DNA of 64,000 bases from Stutzerimonas stutzeri TS44 (GCA_000263395.1 AJXE01000001.1:372001-436000), one strand, 5' to 3'. Positions 16,702-26,257 are shown, counted from the first letter of the stretch. Notes: a model not told the origin generated them from the sequence alone. Program-made: numbers and translations.

Positions 16702-18774
16702 ATGAGCGAACTGGCGAGCATCCCGGTCACCGCACTCAAGGGCGTCGGCGCCGCGCTGGCCGAGAAGCTCGCTAGGGTCGGCCTGGAAACCCTGCAGGAT
16801 GTGCTCTTCCACCTGCCGCTGCGCTACCAGGACCGCACCCGCGTGGTGCCGATCGGCGCGCTGCGGCCGGGGCAGGATGCGGTGATCGAAGGCGTGGTCT
16901 GCGGCGCCGACATCGTCATGGGCCGCCGGCGCAGCCTGCTGGTGCGCCTGCAGGACGGCAGCGGCACGCTGAGCCTGCGCTTCTACCATTTCAGCAACGC
17001 GCAGAAGGAAGCCCTGAAGCGCGGTACCCCGCTGCGCTGCTACGGCGAGGCGCGTCCCGGTGCCTCGGGCCTGGAAATCTACCACCCGGAATACCGCGCG
17101 CTGACCGGCGAACCGGCGCCAGTCGAACAGACCCTGACGCCGATCTACCCGACCACCGAAGGCCTGACCCAGCAGCGTCTGCGCAACCTCAGCGAACAGG
17201 CGCTGGCGCGGCTTGGCCCGCACAGTCTGCCGGACTGGCTGCCCGCCGAACTGGCGCGCGACTACCAGCTCGGCCCGCTCGATCAGGCGCTGCGCTACCT
17301 GCACCGGCCGCCGGCCGACGCCAATCTGGAAGAACTCGCCGAAGGCCGGCACTGGGCGCAACATCGGCTGGCCTTCGAGGAACTGCTGACCCATCAGCTC
17401 TCGCTGCAGCGCCTGCGCGAACGGGTGCGCGCCCAGCAGGCGCCTGCGCTGCCGCCGGCGAAAACTCTGCCGCAGCGCTTTCTCGCCAACCTCGGCTTTG
17501 CCCCAACCGGCGCGCAGCAACGCGTCGGCGCCGAGATCGCCTACGACCTCGCCCAGCACGAACCGATGCTGCGGCTGGTGCAGGGCGACGTGGGCGCCGG
17601 CAAGACGGTGGTCGCCGCCCTCGCCGCCTTGCAGGCGCTGGAAGCCGGCTATCAGGTGGCGCTGATGGCGCCGACGGAAATTCTCGCCGAGCAGCACTTT
17701 CTCAACTTCAGCAAGTGGCTCGAACCGCTCGGCATCGAGGTCGCCTGGCTGGCCGGCAAGCTCAAGGGCAAGGCCCGCGCCGCCGCGCTGGAGCAGATCG
17801 CCGGCGGCTGCCCGATGGTGGTCGGCACCCACGCGCTGTTTCAGGACGAGGTGCTGTTCAAGCGCCTGGCGCTGGTGATCATCGACGAGCAGCACCGCTT
17901 CGGCGTGCAGCAGCGCCTCGCCCTGCGACAGAAGGGCATCGACGGCCGGCTCTGCCCGCACCAGCTGATCATGACCGCCACGCCGATCCCGCGGACCCTG
18001 GCGATGAGCGCCTACGCCGATCTCGACACCTCGATCCTCGACGAGCTGCCGCCCGGGCGCACGCCGGTGAACACCCTGGTGATCGCCGACAGCCGCCGCC
18101 TGGAAGTCATCGAGCGGGTGCGCATCGCCTGCAACGAGGGGCGCCAGGCCTATTGGGTGTGCACGCTGATCGAGGAATCCGAGGAGCTGACCTGCCAGGC
18201 CGCCGAAACCACCTACGAGGACCTCTCGGCGGCGCTCGCCGGCCTGCGCGTCGGGCTGATCCACGGGCGCATGAAGCCGGCCGAGAAGGCCGCGGTGATG
18301 GACGAGTTCAAGCAGGGGCGCCTGCAGCTGCTGGTCGCCACCACAGTGATCGAAGTCGGTGTCGACGTGCCCAACGCCAGCCTGATGATCATCGAGAATC
18401 CCGAGCGTCTGGGCCTGGCCCAGCTGCACCAGCTGCGCGGCCGGGTCGGCCGTGGCAGCGCGGCCAGCCACTGCGTGCTGCTGTATCACGCGCCGCTGTC
18501 GCAGCTGGGCCGCGAGCGCCTGGCGATCATGCGCGAGACCTGCGACGGCTTCGTCATCGCCGAGAAGGACCTGGAGCTGCGCGGCCCCGGCGAGATGCTC
18601 GGCACCCGCCAGACCGGCCTGCTGCAATTCAAGGTCGCCGACCTGATGCGCGACGCCGACCTGCTGCCGGCGGTGCGCGACGCCGCCCAGGAACTGCTGG
18701 CGCGCTGGCCGCAGCACGTCAGCCCGCTGCTCGAGCGCTGGCTGCGGCATGGCCAGGAATACGGCCAGGTGTGA
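16702..18774 (+). CDS. recG: ATP-dependent DNA helicase RecG
   Basis: 690 residues, full length for RecG. It has the N-terminal wedge/OB domain (LPLRYQDRTR), Walker A GDVGAGKT near residue 294, the DEQH box (DEQHRFGVQQR), TATPIPRTLAM (motif III) and QLRGRVGRG (motif VI), followed by the C-terminal TRG region. RecG reverses stalled forks and processes Holliday junctions and R-loops. It starts 4 nt after the oxyR stop, so the two are co-transcribed. Confidence 0.97.
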   Translation: MSELASIPVTALKGVGAALAEKLARVGLETLQDVLFHLPLRYQDRTRVVPIGALRPGQDAVIEGVVCGADIVMGRRRSLLVRLQDGSGTLSLRFYHFSNAQKEALKRGTPLRCYGEARPGASGLEIYHPEYRALTGEPAPVEQTLTPIYPTTEGLTQQRLRNLSEQALARLGPHSLPDWLPAELARDYQLGPLDQALRYLHRPPADANLEELAEGRHWAQHRLAFEELLTHQLSLQRLRERVRAQQAPALPPAKTLPQRFLANLGFAPTGAQQRVGAEIAYDLAQHEPMLRLVQGDVGAGKTVVAALAALQALEAGYQVALMAPTEILAEQHFLNFSKWLEPLGIEVAWLAGKLKGKARAAALEQIAGGCPMVVGTHALFQDEVLFKRLALVIIDEQHRFGVQQRLALRQKGIDGRLCPHQLIMTATPIPRTLAMSAYADLDTSILDELPPGRTPVNTLVIADSRRLEVIERVRIACNEGRQAYWVCTLIEESEELTCQAAETTYEDLSAALAGLRVGLIHGRMKPAEKAAVMDEFKQGRLQLLVATTVIEVGVDVPNASLMIIENPERLGLAQLHQLRGRVGRGSAASHCVLLYHAPLSQLGRERLAIMRETCDGFVIAEKDLELRGPGEMLGTRQTGLLQFKVADLMRDADLLPAVRDAAQELLARWPQHVSPLLERWLRHGQEYGQV

Positions 18775-18849
18775 CAACCACCCGTCAGCGCAATTTCCCC
18801 GTCCGAGGGCTTCGCTATACTCGGGCAGGTCACCATCACGGGCCCGCTC

Positions 18850-20250
18850 ATGAATTCTGCTGTTGATACCGAAAGCGGCTCCGAACTGCCGCTGCTGATC
18901 ACCAAACTGTTGAAAGACCTCGGCGTGCGCTACCAGATCCTGCGCGACCACGCCGCCTTGCCGGCCGCGCAGCGGGTCCAGGCGGTGCTGCTGGAAGACA
19001 GCATCGGCGCCCTGCTGGTGCTGTTTCCCCAGGATCACCTGCTCGACCTGCCGCAGCTGACCGAACTCACCGGCCGCCCGCTGCGGGCGACAAAACCGGA
19101 GCGTCTGGCGCGCATGCTCGCCAGGCACGAGCTGAGCCGCCTGCCCGGCCTGCCGCCGCTGACCAGTTCACCCTGCCTGTACGAGCGCAGCCTGCTGCAA
19201 CAGCCGCGGCTGCTGGTCGAATCGGGCCAGCCGGGGCTGCTGCTGGAACTGGCGGCGGAGGACTTCCAGCGGCTGCTGAGCAAGGCCAGCGCCGGCAGCT
19301 TCGCCGTGCCGCTGAGCCGCATCCAGCCGAACCTCGACCGCCCGCACGACGACCGCGAGGAGATCAGCCAGGCGGTGCAGAGCTTCACCGCGCGGCGCAT
19401 CCAGAAGCGCCTGGAGGAAACCATCGAGATTCCGCCGCTGCCGCAGACCGCACAGCGCATCATCAAGCTGCGCGTGAGCCCGGAGGCCACGATCGACGAC
19501 ATCACCGGCGTGGTGGAAACCGACCCGGCGCTGGCCGCGCAGGTGATCAGCTGGGCTGCCTCGCCGTACTACGCCGCCCCCGGGCGCATCCGCTCGGTGG
19601 AGGACGCCATCGTCCGCGTGCTGGGTTTCGATCTGGTGATCAACCTGGCGCTGGGCCTGGCGCTGGGCAAGACCCTCAGCCTGCCCAAGGACCGCCCGCA
19701 GGAGGCGACGCCGTACTGGCAGCAGGCGGTCTACACCGCCGCGGTGATCGAGGGGCTGGCGCGCGCCATCCCGCGCGAAACACGACCGGAGATGGGCCTG
19801 AACTATCTCGCCGGGCTGCTGCACAACTTCGGCTATCTGGTGCTGGCGCACATCTTTCCGCCGCATTTCTCGCTGATCTGCCGGCATCTGGAGGTCAACC
19901 CGCACCTGGGCTCGAGCCATATCGAGCAGCACCTGCTGGGCATCACCCGCGAGCAGATGGGCGCCTGGCTGATGCGCCTGTGGGGCATGCCGGACGAAGT
20001 GGCCAATGCCCTGCGTTTCCAGCGCGACCCGGACTACGCCGGCGAGCACGCGGCCTATCCGAACCTGGTCTGCCTGGCCGTGCGCCTGCTGCGCCAGCGC
20101 GGCATCGGTGACGGCGGCCCGCAGGACATCCCGCAGGCGCTGCTGGATCGGCTCGGCCTCAGCCGCGACAAGGCCGACGAGGCGGTGGCCCGCGTGCTCA
20201 GCGCCGAGGCCGCATTACGCGCGCTGGCCATGCCGTTTCCGCACCAGTGA
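18850..20250 (+). CDS. HDOD domain protein with an N-terminal YbaK-like domain
   Basis: 466 residues. Residues 1-160 resemble the YbaK/aminoacyl-tRNA deacylase fold (LKDLGVRYQILRDH). Residues about 195-430 form an HDOD domain: EIPPLPQTAQRIIKLRVSPE, TDPALAAQVISWAASP and LLHNFGYLVLAHIFPPHF. HDOD is a catalytically degenerate HD relative used in signalling, often in motility or c-di-GMP pathways. In P. aeruginosa an HDOD gene follows recG, as I recall. A TATACT box just upstream (about 18818) suggests its own promoter. Its target is unknown. Confidence 0.85.
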   Translation: MNSAVDTESGSELPLLITKLLKDLGVRYQILRDHAALPAAQRVQAVLLEDSIGALLVLFPQDHLLDLPQLTELTGRPLRATKPERLARMLARHELSRLPGLPPLTSSPCLYERSLLQQPRLLVESGQPGLLLELAAEDFQRLLSKASAGSFAVPLSRIQPNLDRPHDDREEISQAVQSFTARRIQKRLEETIEIPPLPQTAQRIIKLRVSPEATIDDITGVVETDPALAAQVISWAASPYYAAPGRIRSVEDAIVRVLGFDLVINLALGLALGKTLSLPKDRPQEATPYWQQAVYTAAVIEGLARAIPRETRPEMGLNYLAGLLHNFGYLVLAHIFPPHFSLICRHLEVNPHLGSSHIEQHLLGITREQMGAWLMRLWGMPDEVANALRFQRDPDYAGEHAAYPNLVCLAVRLLRQRGIGDGGPQDIPQALLDRLGLSRDKADEAVARVLSAEAALRALAMPFPHQ

Positions 20251-20254
20251 CCGT

Positions 20255-20282
20255 GCGCGGGCGGCGCCTCAGCCGCCCGCGC
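20255..20282. terminator. Perfect GC-rich hairpin at the convergent HDOD/gspM ends
   Basis: An 11-bp perfect stem (GCGCGGGCGGC with GCCGCCCGCGC) around a 6-nt loop. It covers the last codons and the stop of gspM and lies 4 nt after the HDOD stop. There is no U tract on either strand, so it is more likely a transcript 3' stabiliser or weak bidirectional barrier than a classical intrinsic terminator. Confidence 0.45.
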
Positions 20283-20784
20283 GCAGCCCCACTCGCGCGT
20301 CCACCTGGCCTTCGCCGGCGCGCTCCAGGCTGACCTCGCCGACGCTCACCCCCAGCGCCTGCAATTCGGCGAGCCAGCGCAACAGCAGGGCGAAGGACGC
20401 GCCCGGCAGGCTGACCTGCAGGCCGCCGTCGGCGCTGCTGTCGAAGCTCTCGATGCGCAGGTTGCTCTGCTGCGCGCTCTGCGTGACCAGCCCCTGCAGC
20501 TCCTCCGGCGCCAACACCACCCCATCGCTGCGACCCATCTGCCGCGCCAGCTCGCTGTTCTGTTCGAGGTAGGCGTAGAGCTCGCGCTGCGCCTGGTAAT
20601 GCTCGCGCGCGGCGGCCGCGTGGCGCTGCGCCGGCAGCCATAGCCAGAGGTAGAACAGCAGGGCGACGAGGAATGCGCCGAGCAGGCCGAGCGCCAGCCG
20701 GTCGCGCGGCGGCAGACGCTGCCAGCGGCGCCACAGCGGTGAATCGCTCAGGCGCACGGCCAGTTGCTGTTTGAGATTCATCAT
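20269..20784 (-). CDS. gspM: Type II secretion protein GspM (XcpZ)
   Basis: 171 residues. It has a short cytosolic N-terminus, one membrane helix (LGLLGAFLVALLFYLWLWLP, about 33-52) and a periplasmic ferredoxin-like domain with coiled-coil entry. GspM forms the inner-membrane platform with GspL, GspC and GspF. It is the last gene of the gspE-M operon; its start touches the gspL stop (tandem ATGs, the second may be used). The carboxy-terminal codons fall inside a strong hairpin. Confidence 0.92.
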   Translation of the reverse strand: MMNLKQQLAVRLSDSPLWRRWQRLPPRDRLALGLLGAFLVALLFYLWLWLPAQRHAAAAREHYQAQRELYAYLEQNSELARQMGRSDGVVLAPEELQGLVTQSAQQSNLRIESFDSSADGGLQVSLPGASFALLLRWLAELQALGVSVGEVSLERAGEGQVDARVGLRAGG

Positions 20785-21920
20785 CAGCCTCCGATCACCA
20801 CACGGGCGCTGACGGCATCACCGTCGCGACTCGCCGAGCCCAGCTGCACGCTCTGGCCCTGCTCGTTCAAACGCTGGCGCAGCTGCTCCAGCGCGGCGAA
20901 ATCGGCGGCGCGCACTTCCAACGCCAGATCGCCGCGTGTCTCGTTGTAGTCCAGCCGCTGCACCGTCACCGGCGCGCCGTCGGCGACCGCCGTGGCGGCC
21001 TGTTCCAGCAGACGGGTGAAGCCGGCCCGGGCGCCGCTGGCCTGGGCCAGGTGGTCGTCGAACTGCGCGCGCAGGTTGACGATGCGCGTGTCGGCCGGAA
21101 ACAGCTCGCGGTACAGCGCCAGGCTGGCGTCGGCATGCAGGTCGCCCTGACGCTGGAAGTACCAGCCCTGCGCCAGGTTGAAGCCCAGCTGCACCAGCAG
21201 GATCAGCCCGAGCGTGGCGAACAGCGGTTTCCAGCGCGCCAGCCCGCTGCCGCCGAGATCGATGGCGAACGCGCCCTGCGCCAGATTGACCGCCGCCGCG
21301 CGACCGCCGGCAAGCCAGGCATAGGGGTCGTCGAGGCGCTGATAGTCATCCACCCCGGGCGGCGCCGTCTCGTCGACGCCGTGGACCTGGATTGGCGCCG
21401 GGCAATGCTCGGCCAGCGCCGGCCACTGCCCGGCGGCGAAGGCCAGGCGCGCCTCCACGCTGCCGCCGAGCAGCCCGCGCGCGCCGAGCAGCAGAATCTG
21501 GCTGCCCACGCGCGGCAGCAGGTCGGCGTCGACATGGATGGCGACAATCGGCAGGCCCAGCCCGCGCAGTTGTTCGAGCCAGCCCTGCAGCAGGCTGCGG
21601 CGGATGGCGATGACCCGCTGGCGGCCGTCGTCCAGCACCTCGCCGAGACTCAGGTGCAGCTCGTCGACGTTCTCCGCCAGCAGCTCCTCGGCGGCGTAGG
21701 CCAGCGCCTGCTGCAGCCAGCGCGCCTTGCGCGTCGGCAGCGCCACGGCGAAGGCGCTGCAGTGCTCGGCCGGCAGCACCAGCGTCACCGCGCCCGGCGC
21801 GGCGGCGGCGCACTGCGCCAGGCTCAGCCAGCCGCCGGCGCCCTCACGCGGCAGCCAGTAACCAGGCGTCTCCGGCTGCAGATGCGCGCCACAGTCGGCG
21901 GGCAGGAACAGGCAATCCAT
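20784..21920 (-). CDS. gspL: Type II secretion protein GspL (XcpY)
   Basis: 378 residues. An N-terminal actin-like cytosolic domain (about 1-230, RKARWLQQALAYAAEELLAE) is followed by one membrane helix (LFATLGLILLVQLGFNLAQG) and a periplasmic domain. GspL recruits the GspE ATPase to the membrane and pairs with GspM. It lies 3 nt after gspK. Confidence 0.93.
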   Translation of the reverse strand: MDCLFLPADCGAHLQPETPGYWLPREGAGGWLSLAQCAAAAPGAVTLVLPAEHCSAFAVALPTRKARWLQQALAYAAEELLAENVDELHLSLGEVLDDGRQRVIAIRRSLLQGWLEQLRGLGLPIVAIHVDADLLPRVGSQILLLGARGLLGGSVEARLAFAAGQWPALAEHCPAPIQVHGVDETAPPGVDDYQRLDDPYAWLAGGRAAAVNLAQGAFAIDLGGSGLARWKPLFATLGLILLVQLGFNLAQGWYFQRQGDLHADASLALYRELFPADTRIVNLRAQFDDHLAQASGARAGFTRLLEQAATAVADGAPVTVQRLDYNETRGDLALEVRAADFAALEQLRQRLNEQGQSVQLGSASRDGDAVSARVVIGG

Positions 21921-21923
21921 GAT

Positions 21924-22889
21924 CTAGCGTTCTCCCTTTGCGGATGGTTCGGGCAGCCGCGGCGGCTGCCCGAGGTTGCGTGCCAGCACGCGCACGGTGC
22001 CGTCCTGCTCACGCTGCAGCAGGCTGACCAGCGCCAGCCGGCGGTCGCCCAGATGCACTTCGCTGGTGACCTGGAAGTATTGACTGCCGACCGCCAGCGC
22101 GGTGCCCTTGAGCGTGTTGCCGGCCATGGCCGGCTGCGCGAGGAACGCCGCGGTGTCGCGAAAGGGGCTGGCGCGGCGTACCTCCACCAGCGCTTCGGCG
22201 GCGCCGAGGCTGAGGTTGTCGCCCAGACTCGATAGCACCAGCGCGCCGGCGGTGTTGACGTTCAGCCCGTGGTCGGCCGGCAGCGCGGCGACGTAGGGCG
22301 CCAGACGCTGGAAATCCTCGTCACGCATGTCCAGCAGCAGGCGCAGCTCGGAGAGGTCGAACAGCCGCCGTCCGGCCGTGCGATACGGCGGCTCGAGCAG
22401 CAGGTAGGCGTTGTCCTCGGCGCCCTGCTCGGCGCTGGGTTGCTGGTCGACGTCCAGCCAGTCGACCAGCCGTTCGGCATAGGGCGCGGCGATCTGCAGG
22501 CGCAACAGCAGCCGGCGGAACTGCGCCAGCGCGGCGGCATCGGCCTGGCCGTTCTTCACCAGGCTGTTGAGGTTGAAGCGCCCGGCGAGGTCCTCGATGT
22601 GCACGCGGATCTCTCCTTCGTCGACGGCGAACGCCGGTCGCGGCAGCGCCCAAGCCTCGCCGAGATGATCGACCGGCGCCTGCCCGCCTTCGCGCACATC
22701 GCGCTGCAGGATCGACTGCGCCAGCGCCTCGCCGCCCAGCGCGTAATGCCAGGCCTGGCGGGCCTGCAGCTGATTGCTGCTGGCACGGATCGCCAGCTGC
22801 TGGCGCGCCACCATCGCCGCGCTGACCACGGTGACGATCGCCACCACCAGCAGCACGGTGATCAGCGCGACGCCGCGCTGACGCTTCAT
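21924..22889 (-). CDS. gspK: Type II secretion minor pseudopilin GspK (XcpX)
   Basis: 321 residues. The prepilin leader MKRQRG is followed by the hydrophobic helix VALITVLLVVAIVTVVSAAM. As in other GspK proteins, the Phe-Thr-Leu-Xaa-Glu motif is altered. The large globular domain has DWLDVDQQP and NVNTAGALVLSSL. GspK caps the pseudopilus tip with GspI and GspJ. The start (22887-22889) is set by the leader and overlaps gspJ by 4 nt. Confidence 0.94.
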   Translation of the reverse strand: MKRQRGVALITVLLVVAIVTVVSAAMVARQQLAIRASSNQLQARQAWHYALGGEALAQSILQRDVREGGQAPVDHLGEAWALPRPAFAVDEGEIRVHIEDLAGRFNLNSLVKNGQADAAALAQFRRLLLRLQIAAPYAERLVDWLDVDQQPSAEQGAEDNAYLLLEPPYRTAGRRLFDLSELRLLLDMRDEDFQRLAPYVAALPADHGLNVNTAGALVLSSLGDNLSLGAAEALVEVRRASPFRDTAAFLAQPAMAGNTLKGTALAVGSQYFQVTSEVHLGDRRLALVSLLQREQDGTVRVLARNLGQPPRLPEPSAKGER

Positions 22890-23602
22890 TGCGGCTGCTC
22901 CCCGTCGAACGGCTCCGGCACGCCCTCGGCGCCCGGCAGCTGCATCTGCGCCTGCTGCGGCGGCCCATCCGGCAGGCGCAGCAGGCGGCTGATGCGGCCG
23001 TAACGCGGGTGTTCGAGGCTCAGCTCGACGGCGATCGGCAAGCGCTGCGCGGCCTCCTCGCCGCCGCCGCGGCCGTAGTCGAACGGCGGCCACTCCTCGT
23101 GCCAGACGTGCTCCTCGTCGAGGTAGCGCAGCTGCAGCGCACGCACCGCGTCGAGCGCGATCTGCACGCGCGGCTGGCTGTCGACGTCGCGGTCGAGCAC
23201 CACCCAGTAGGTGCGCTCCAGCCGCTCGCCGACCAGCCGCCAGCGCACCCGCTGCAGGTTGGCGCGGTGCAGGCCGGTGGGGTTGCGCCAGCCGCTGCGG
23301 GTCAGCTCCAGCACCGGCGCGCCGTCGTCGCCTTCGAGCTGGCCAATCAGCGCGTTGCGCTCGTCACCGTAGCCGTCGCGCACCGGCCGGTCGATCACCT
23401 GCAGCAGGTCGCGCTCGAACAGCCACAGCGCCCGGCTCAGCTCGCGCAGGCGCTGCTCCTGCGCGGCGGTCGCCGCATCGCTGCGCAGCACCGCTTCGAG
23501 CATGCGGTAGGTGCCCAGGCCCAGCAGGGCGAACAGGGCGATGGCGATCAGCAGTTCGAGCAGGGTGAAGCCGGCCATGCGTCGCGGCAGCTGTACGTTC
23601 AT
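22886..23602 (-). CDS. gspJ: Type II secretion minor pseudopilin GspJ (XcpW)
   Basis: 238 residues. The prepilin site is RRMAG-FTLLELLIAIALFAL with a class III leader of about 11 residues; the second Met (MAGF) is an alternative start. The following domain has the GspJ pattern (RELSRALWLFERDLLQ, RYWVVLDRD-like strands). It forms the pseudopilus tip with GspI and GspK. Overlaps of 4 nt with both neighbours show tight coupling. Confidence 0.93.
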   Translation of the reverse strand: MNVQLPRRMAGFTLLELLIAIALFALLGLGTYRMLEAVLRSDAATAAQEQRLRELSRALWLFERDLLQVIDRPVRDGYGDERNALIGQLEGDDGAPVLELTRSGWRNPTGLHRANLQRVRWRLVGERLERTYWVVLDRDVDSQPRVQIALDAVRALQLRYLDEEHVWHEEWPPFDYGRGGGEEAAQRLPIAVELSLEHPRYGRISRLLRLPDGPPQQAQMQLPGAEGVPEPFDGEQPQ

Positions 23603-24033
23603 TGCGCCAGCCCCGGCTGGCCGCTGCCGGCCTGACGCACCGCGATGAAGCCGCTGAGGCTGGTCACCGCGCGCTCGGCCAGCGGCCGGTTGCGCGCGCG
23701 ACGCTCGTCCAGCGCGACCCAGACGGTGACGCGCAGCAGGCCGGGATCGCTGCTGGGCGCGATCTCGCTGAGCGTCTGCCACTGGCGGCCGGCGAACTCC
23801 AGCTCCAGCGTCTCGCGGCCGGGCGCCGGCGTGCTCGGCTGCAGCTGCAGTTCGCTGAGGCGGTTGTCGGCGATCCAGCCGGCCAGGGTGAGTTCTTCCA
23901 GCCGCCCGGCATTGCTCAGGCTGCGCCCGGCGGTGGTGAGTACCACGGCGGCGACGGTGGCGAAGATCGCCAGCGCCACCAGCACTTCGAGCAGGGTGAA
24001 GCCGCGGCCGGCCCTGGCCATCGACGCACTCAT
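23599..24033 (-). CDS. gspI: Type II secretion minor pseudopilin GspI (XcpV)
   Basis: 144 residues with the prepilin motif GRG-FTLLEVLVALAIFATVAA and the conserved AGWIADNRLSEL segment that marks GspI. It is considered the nucleator of the tip complex. The start at 24031-24033 gives a short leader (MSASMARAGRG); it overlaps gspH by 4 nt. Confidence 0.93.
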   Translation of the reverse strand: MSASMARAGRGFTLLEVLVALAIFATVAAVVLTTAGRSLSNAGRLEELTLAGWIADNRLSELQLQPSTPAPGRETLELEFAGRQWQTLSEIAPSSDPGLLRVTVWVALDERRARNRPLAERAVTSLSGFIAVRQAGSGQPGLAQ

Positions 24034-24599
24034 CGCCTGTGCTCGAGCAGTTCGGCCTGCGGCAGGCGCAGGCCGTCGCTGGCGATCAGCCAGGTGCTGC
24101 CGTCGGCCTTGCGCTCGGACAGGCGCAGACTGAACGGCGACAGTTCGCCGCTGGAGAGGATCAGCAGCTGCGGTTCCAGCCGCGGGCCGCTCTTGCGCGC
24201 GCGGCTGTCGGCATCGCTGAGGCCGGCGCGGTCGTCCGTCTGCCTGAGCGGCGCCACCAGCTCCAGCGGCGTGCCGTCCAGTTCCAGCTCCAGGCGCATC
24301 CACTCCGGCAGCCGGTGCACCTTGCGCCGCTCGACCTCACGCCAGCGCGCGTCGGCTTCGTCATAACGCAGCACGCGGTAGCCCTCGTGGTTGACCAGCA
24401 GGCCGTATTCGCGGCTGTCGAGCACCGCCTCGTCGCTGAGCACGCCGATCAGCGCGGCGATCCGCCGGGCCTCGTCACGCAGCTCGCGCGAGGTGCTCGA
24501 ACTGCCGGTGGTGAGCACCGCCAGGCTGACCAGGATGCCCAGCAGGACGATCACCACCAGCAGTTCGATGAGGGTGAAGGCGCGGGCGCGCCGGCGCAT
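24030..24599 (-). CDS. gspH: Type II secretion minor pseudopilin GspH (XcpU)
   Basis: 189 residues. The leader MRRRA-R-A precedes FTLIELLVVIVLLGILVSLA, then the GspH beta-rich domain with SREYGLLVNHEGYRVLRYDE. The residue before the cleavage Phe is Ala instead of the usual Gly, a departure from the prepilin peptidase consensus. GspH links the major pilin to the tip. Confidence 0.92.
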   Translation of the reverse strand: MRRRARAFTLIELLVVIVLLGILVSLAVLTTGSSSTSRELRDEARRIAALIGVLSDEAVLDSREYGLLVNHEGYRVLRYDEADARWREVERRKVHRLPEWMRLELELDGTPLELVAPLRQTDDRAGLSDADSRARKSGPRLEPQLLILSSGELSPFSLRLSERKADGSTWLIASDGLRLPQAELLEHRR

Positions 24600-24602
24600 C
24601 GG

Positions 24603-25037
24603 TCAGAGGTCCCAGCTGCCGATGTCCGCGTTGAGGTCCGAGCCGCCGGGCTTGCCGTCGGCGCCGAAGGAGTACAGGTCGAACTGGCCGCGGGTGCCCG
24701 GCGACAGGTACTGATAGTCGTTGCCCCAGGGGTCCTTGGGCAGGCGCTTGAGGTAGCCGTCGCGGTTCCAGTTCTTCGGCTGCGGGTTGCCGGTGGGCTT
24801 GCTCACCAGCGCCTCCAGCCCCTGCTGGGTGCTCGGATAGGCGAAGTTGTCCAGCTTGTACATATCCAGCGCGGCGGCGACGGCCTTGATGTCCCCCTTG
24901 GCGACGGTGACCTTGGCCTGCTCGGGGCGGCTCATCACCTGTGGCACCACCAGCGCGGCGAGGATGCCGAGAATGACCACCACCACCATGATCTCGATGA
25001 GGGTGAAGCCCCCTTGCGTGCGTCGTTGCAACTTCAT
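24603..25037 (-). CDS. gspG: Type II secretion major pseudopilin GspG (XcpT)
   Basis: 144 residues. The leader is MKLQRRTQGG with FTLIEIMVVVVILGILAALV, followed by the highly conserved GspG body: YKLDNFAYPSTQQGLEALV, LPKDPWGNDYQYLSPG and the calcium-loop end SFGADGKPGGSDLNADIGSWDL-type tail. It polymerises into the pseudopilus that pushes substrates through the outer membrane. Confidence 0.97.
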   Translation of the reverse strand: MKLQRRTQGGFTLIEIMVVVVILGILAALVVPQVMSRPEQAKVTVAKGDIKAVAAALDMYKLDNFAYPSTQQGLEALVSKPTGNPQPKNWNRDGYLKRLPKDPWGNDYQYLSPGTRGQFDLYSFGADGKPGGSDLNADIGSWDL

Positions 25038-25042
25038 TGTCG

Positions 25043-26257
25043 TTACCCCACCAGTTGGTTGAGAGAAAGGATCGGCATCAGGATCGCCAGCACGATGACC
25101 AGCACCACCGCGCCCATGAACACCAGCATGAACGGTTCGAACAGGCCGACCAGCAGAGACACCTGGGCGGCGAGGTCGTTCTCCTGATTGCGCGCGGTGC
25201 GCGCCAGCATCTGATCCAGTTCACCGGATTTTTCGCCGCTGGCGATCATGTGCAGCATCATCGGCGGGAATTCGCCGGTGGCCTCCAGCGCGCGGGTCAG
25301 GCTGCTGCCTTCGCGGACCTTCTGCGCCGCTTCGACTACCCGCTCGCGGATGCGCAGGTTGGCGATCACCGCGGCGGCGATGGACAGCGCGTCCACCAGC
25401 GGCACGCCGCTGCGCGTGAGGATCGCCAGGGTCGAGGCGAAGCGCGCGGTGTTGGTCGCCCGGCTCAGCCGGCCGATCAGTGGCAGGCGCAGGATCAGGG
25501 CGTGCCAGCGCAGGCGTAGCGCCGGATCGCGCAGCGCCGCGCGCATGGCCAGCACGAACGCGGCGATGCCGAGCACGATCAGCCAGCCCCAGTTCTTCAC
25601 CACGTCGCTGCTGGCGATCAGCCCGCGGGTCAGCGCCGGCAGCTCCTGGCCGGTGTTGACGAACACCTTGACCACGTCCGGCACCACGTAGCCGAGCAGC
25701 AGCACGACGATGGCCAGTGAGGCGACCATCAGGATCACCGGGTAGAGCAGCGCCAGCTGGATCTTCTGCCGCGACTGCTGGCGCTGGTCGGTGTAGTCGG
25801 CGAGCTGGTCGAGCACGAGGCCGAGGTGGCCGGCATGCTCGCCGGCCGCCACGGTGGCGCGGTACAGCTCGGGAAACGCCGACGGGTATTCGCGCAGCGC
25901 CGCGGCCAGGCTGTGGCCTTCCATCACCCGCGCGCGCACCGCCAGCAGCATCGACTTGATCTTCGCCGAGGTGGATTGCGCCGCCGCGGCGCGCAGCGCT
26001 TCCTCGATCGGCAGCGCCGCCTGCACCAGCGTCGCCAGCTGGCGGGTGACCAGCGCCAGGTCACGCGCCGACAGCCCGCGACCGAAGCTGAAGCCGCCGC
26101 GGCTGGTGTCTTCGCGGGACTTGGCCTGCTTCACCTCCAGCGGCGCCCATTGCTTGTCGCGCAGCAGCTGGCGCGCCTGACGCGGACTGTCGGCTTCGAT
26201 CAGGCCCTTCTGCTCACGGCCGCGGGGGTCCAGCGCGAGGTATTCGAAGGCGGCCAT
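25043..26257 (-). CDS. gspF: Type II secretion platform protein GspF (XcpS)
   Basis: 404 residues, polytopic inner-membrane protein with duplicated T2SSF domains (EALRAAAAQSTSAKIKSMLL and SEYPSAF-like repeats, VREGSSLTRAL). Membrane helices are near 170-195, 220-245 and 375-400. It couples ATP hydrolysis by GspE to pseudopilus growth. It lies 5 nt from gspG. Confidence 0.95.
   Translation of the reverse strand: MAAFEYLALDPRGREQKGLIEADSPRQARQLLRDKQWAPLEVKQAKSREDTSRGGFSFGRGLSARDLALVTRQLATLVQAALPIEEALRAAAAQSTSAKIKSMLLAVRARVMEGHSLAAALREYPSAFPELYRATVAAGEHAGHLGLVLDQLADYTDQRQQSRQKIQLALLYPVILMVASLAIVVLLLGYVVPDVVKVFVNTGQELPALTRGLIASSDVVKNWGWLIVLGIAAFVLAMRAALRDPALRLRWHALILRLPLIGRLSRATNTARFASTLAILTRSGVPLVDALSIAAAVIANLRIRERVVEAAQKVREGSSLTRALEATGEFPPMMLHMIASGEKSGELDQMLARTARNQENDLAAQVSLLVGLFEPFMLVFMGAVVLVIVLAILMPILSLNQLVG

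Noticed and set aside
16333..19128. A 931-codon minus-strand frame across recG
   Set aside because: Antisense shadow of oxyR/recG/HDOD with biased composition and no family text.
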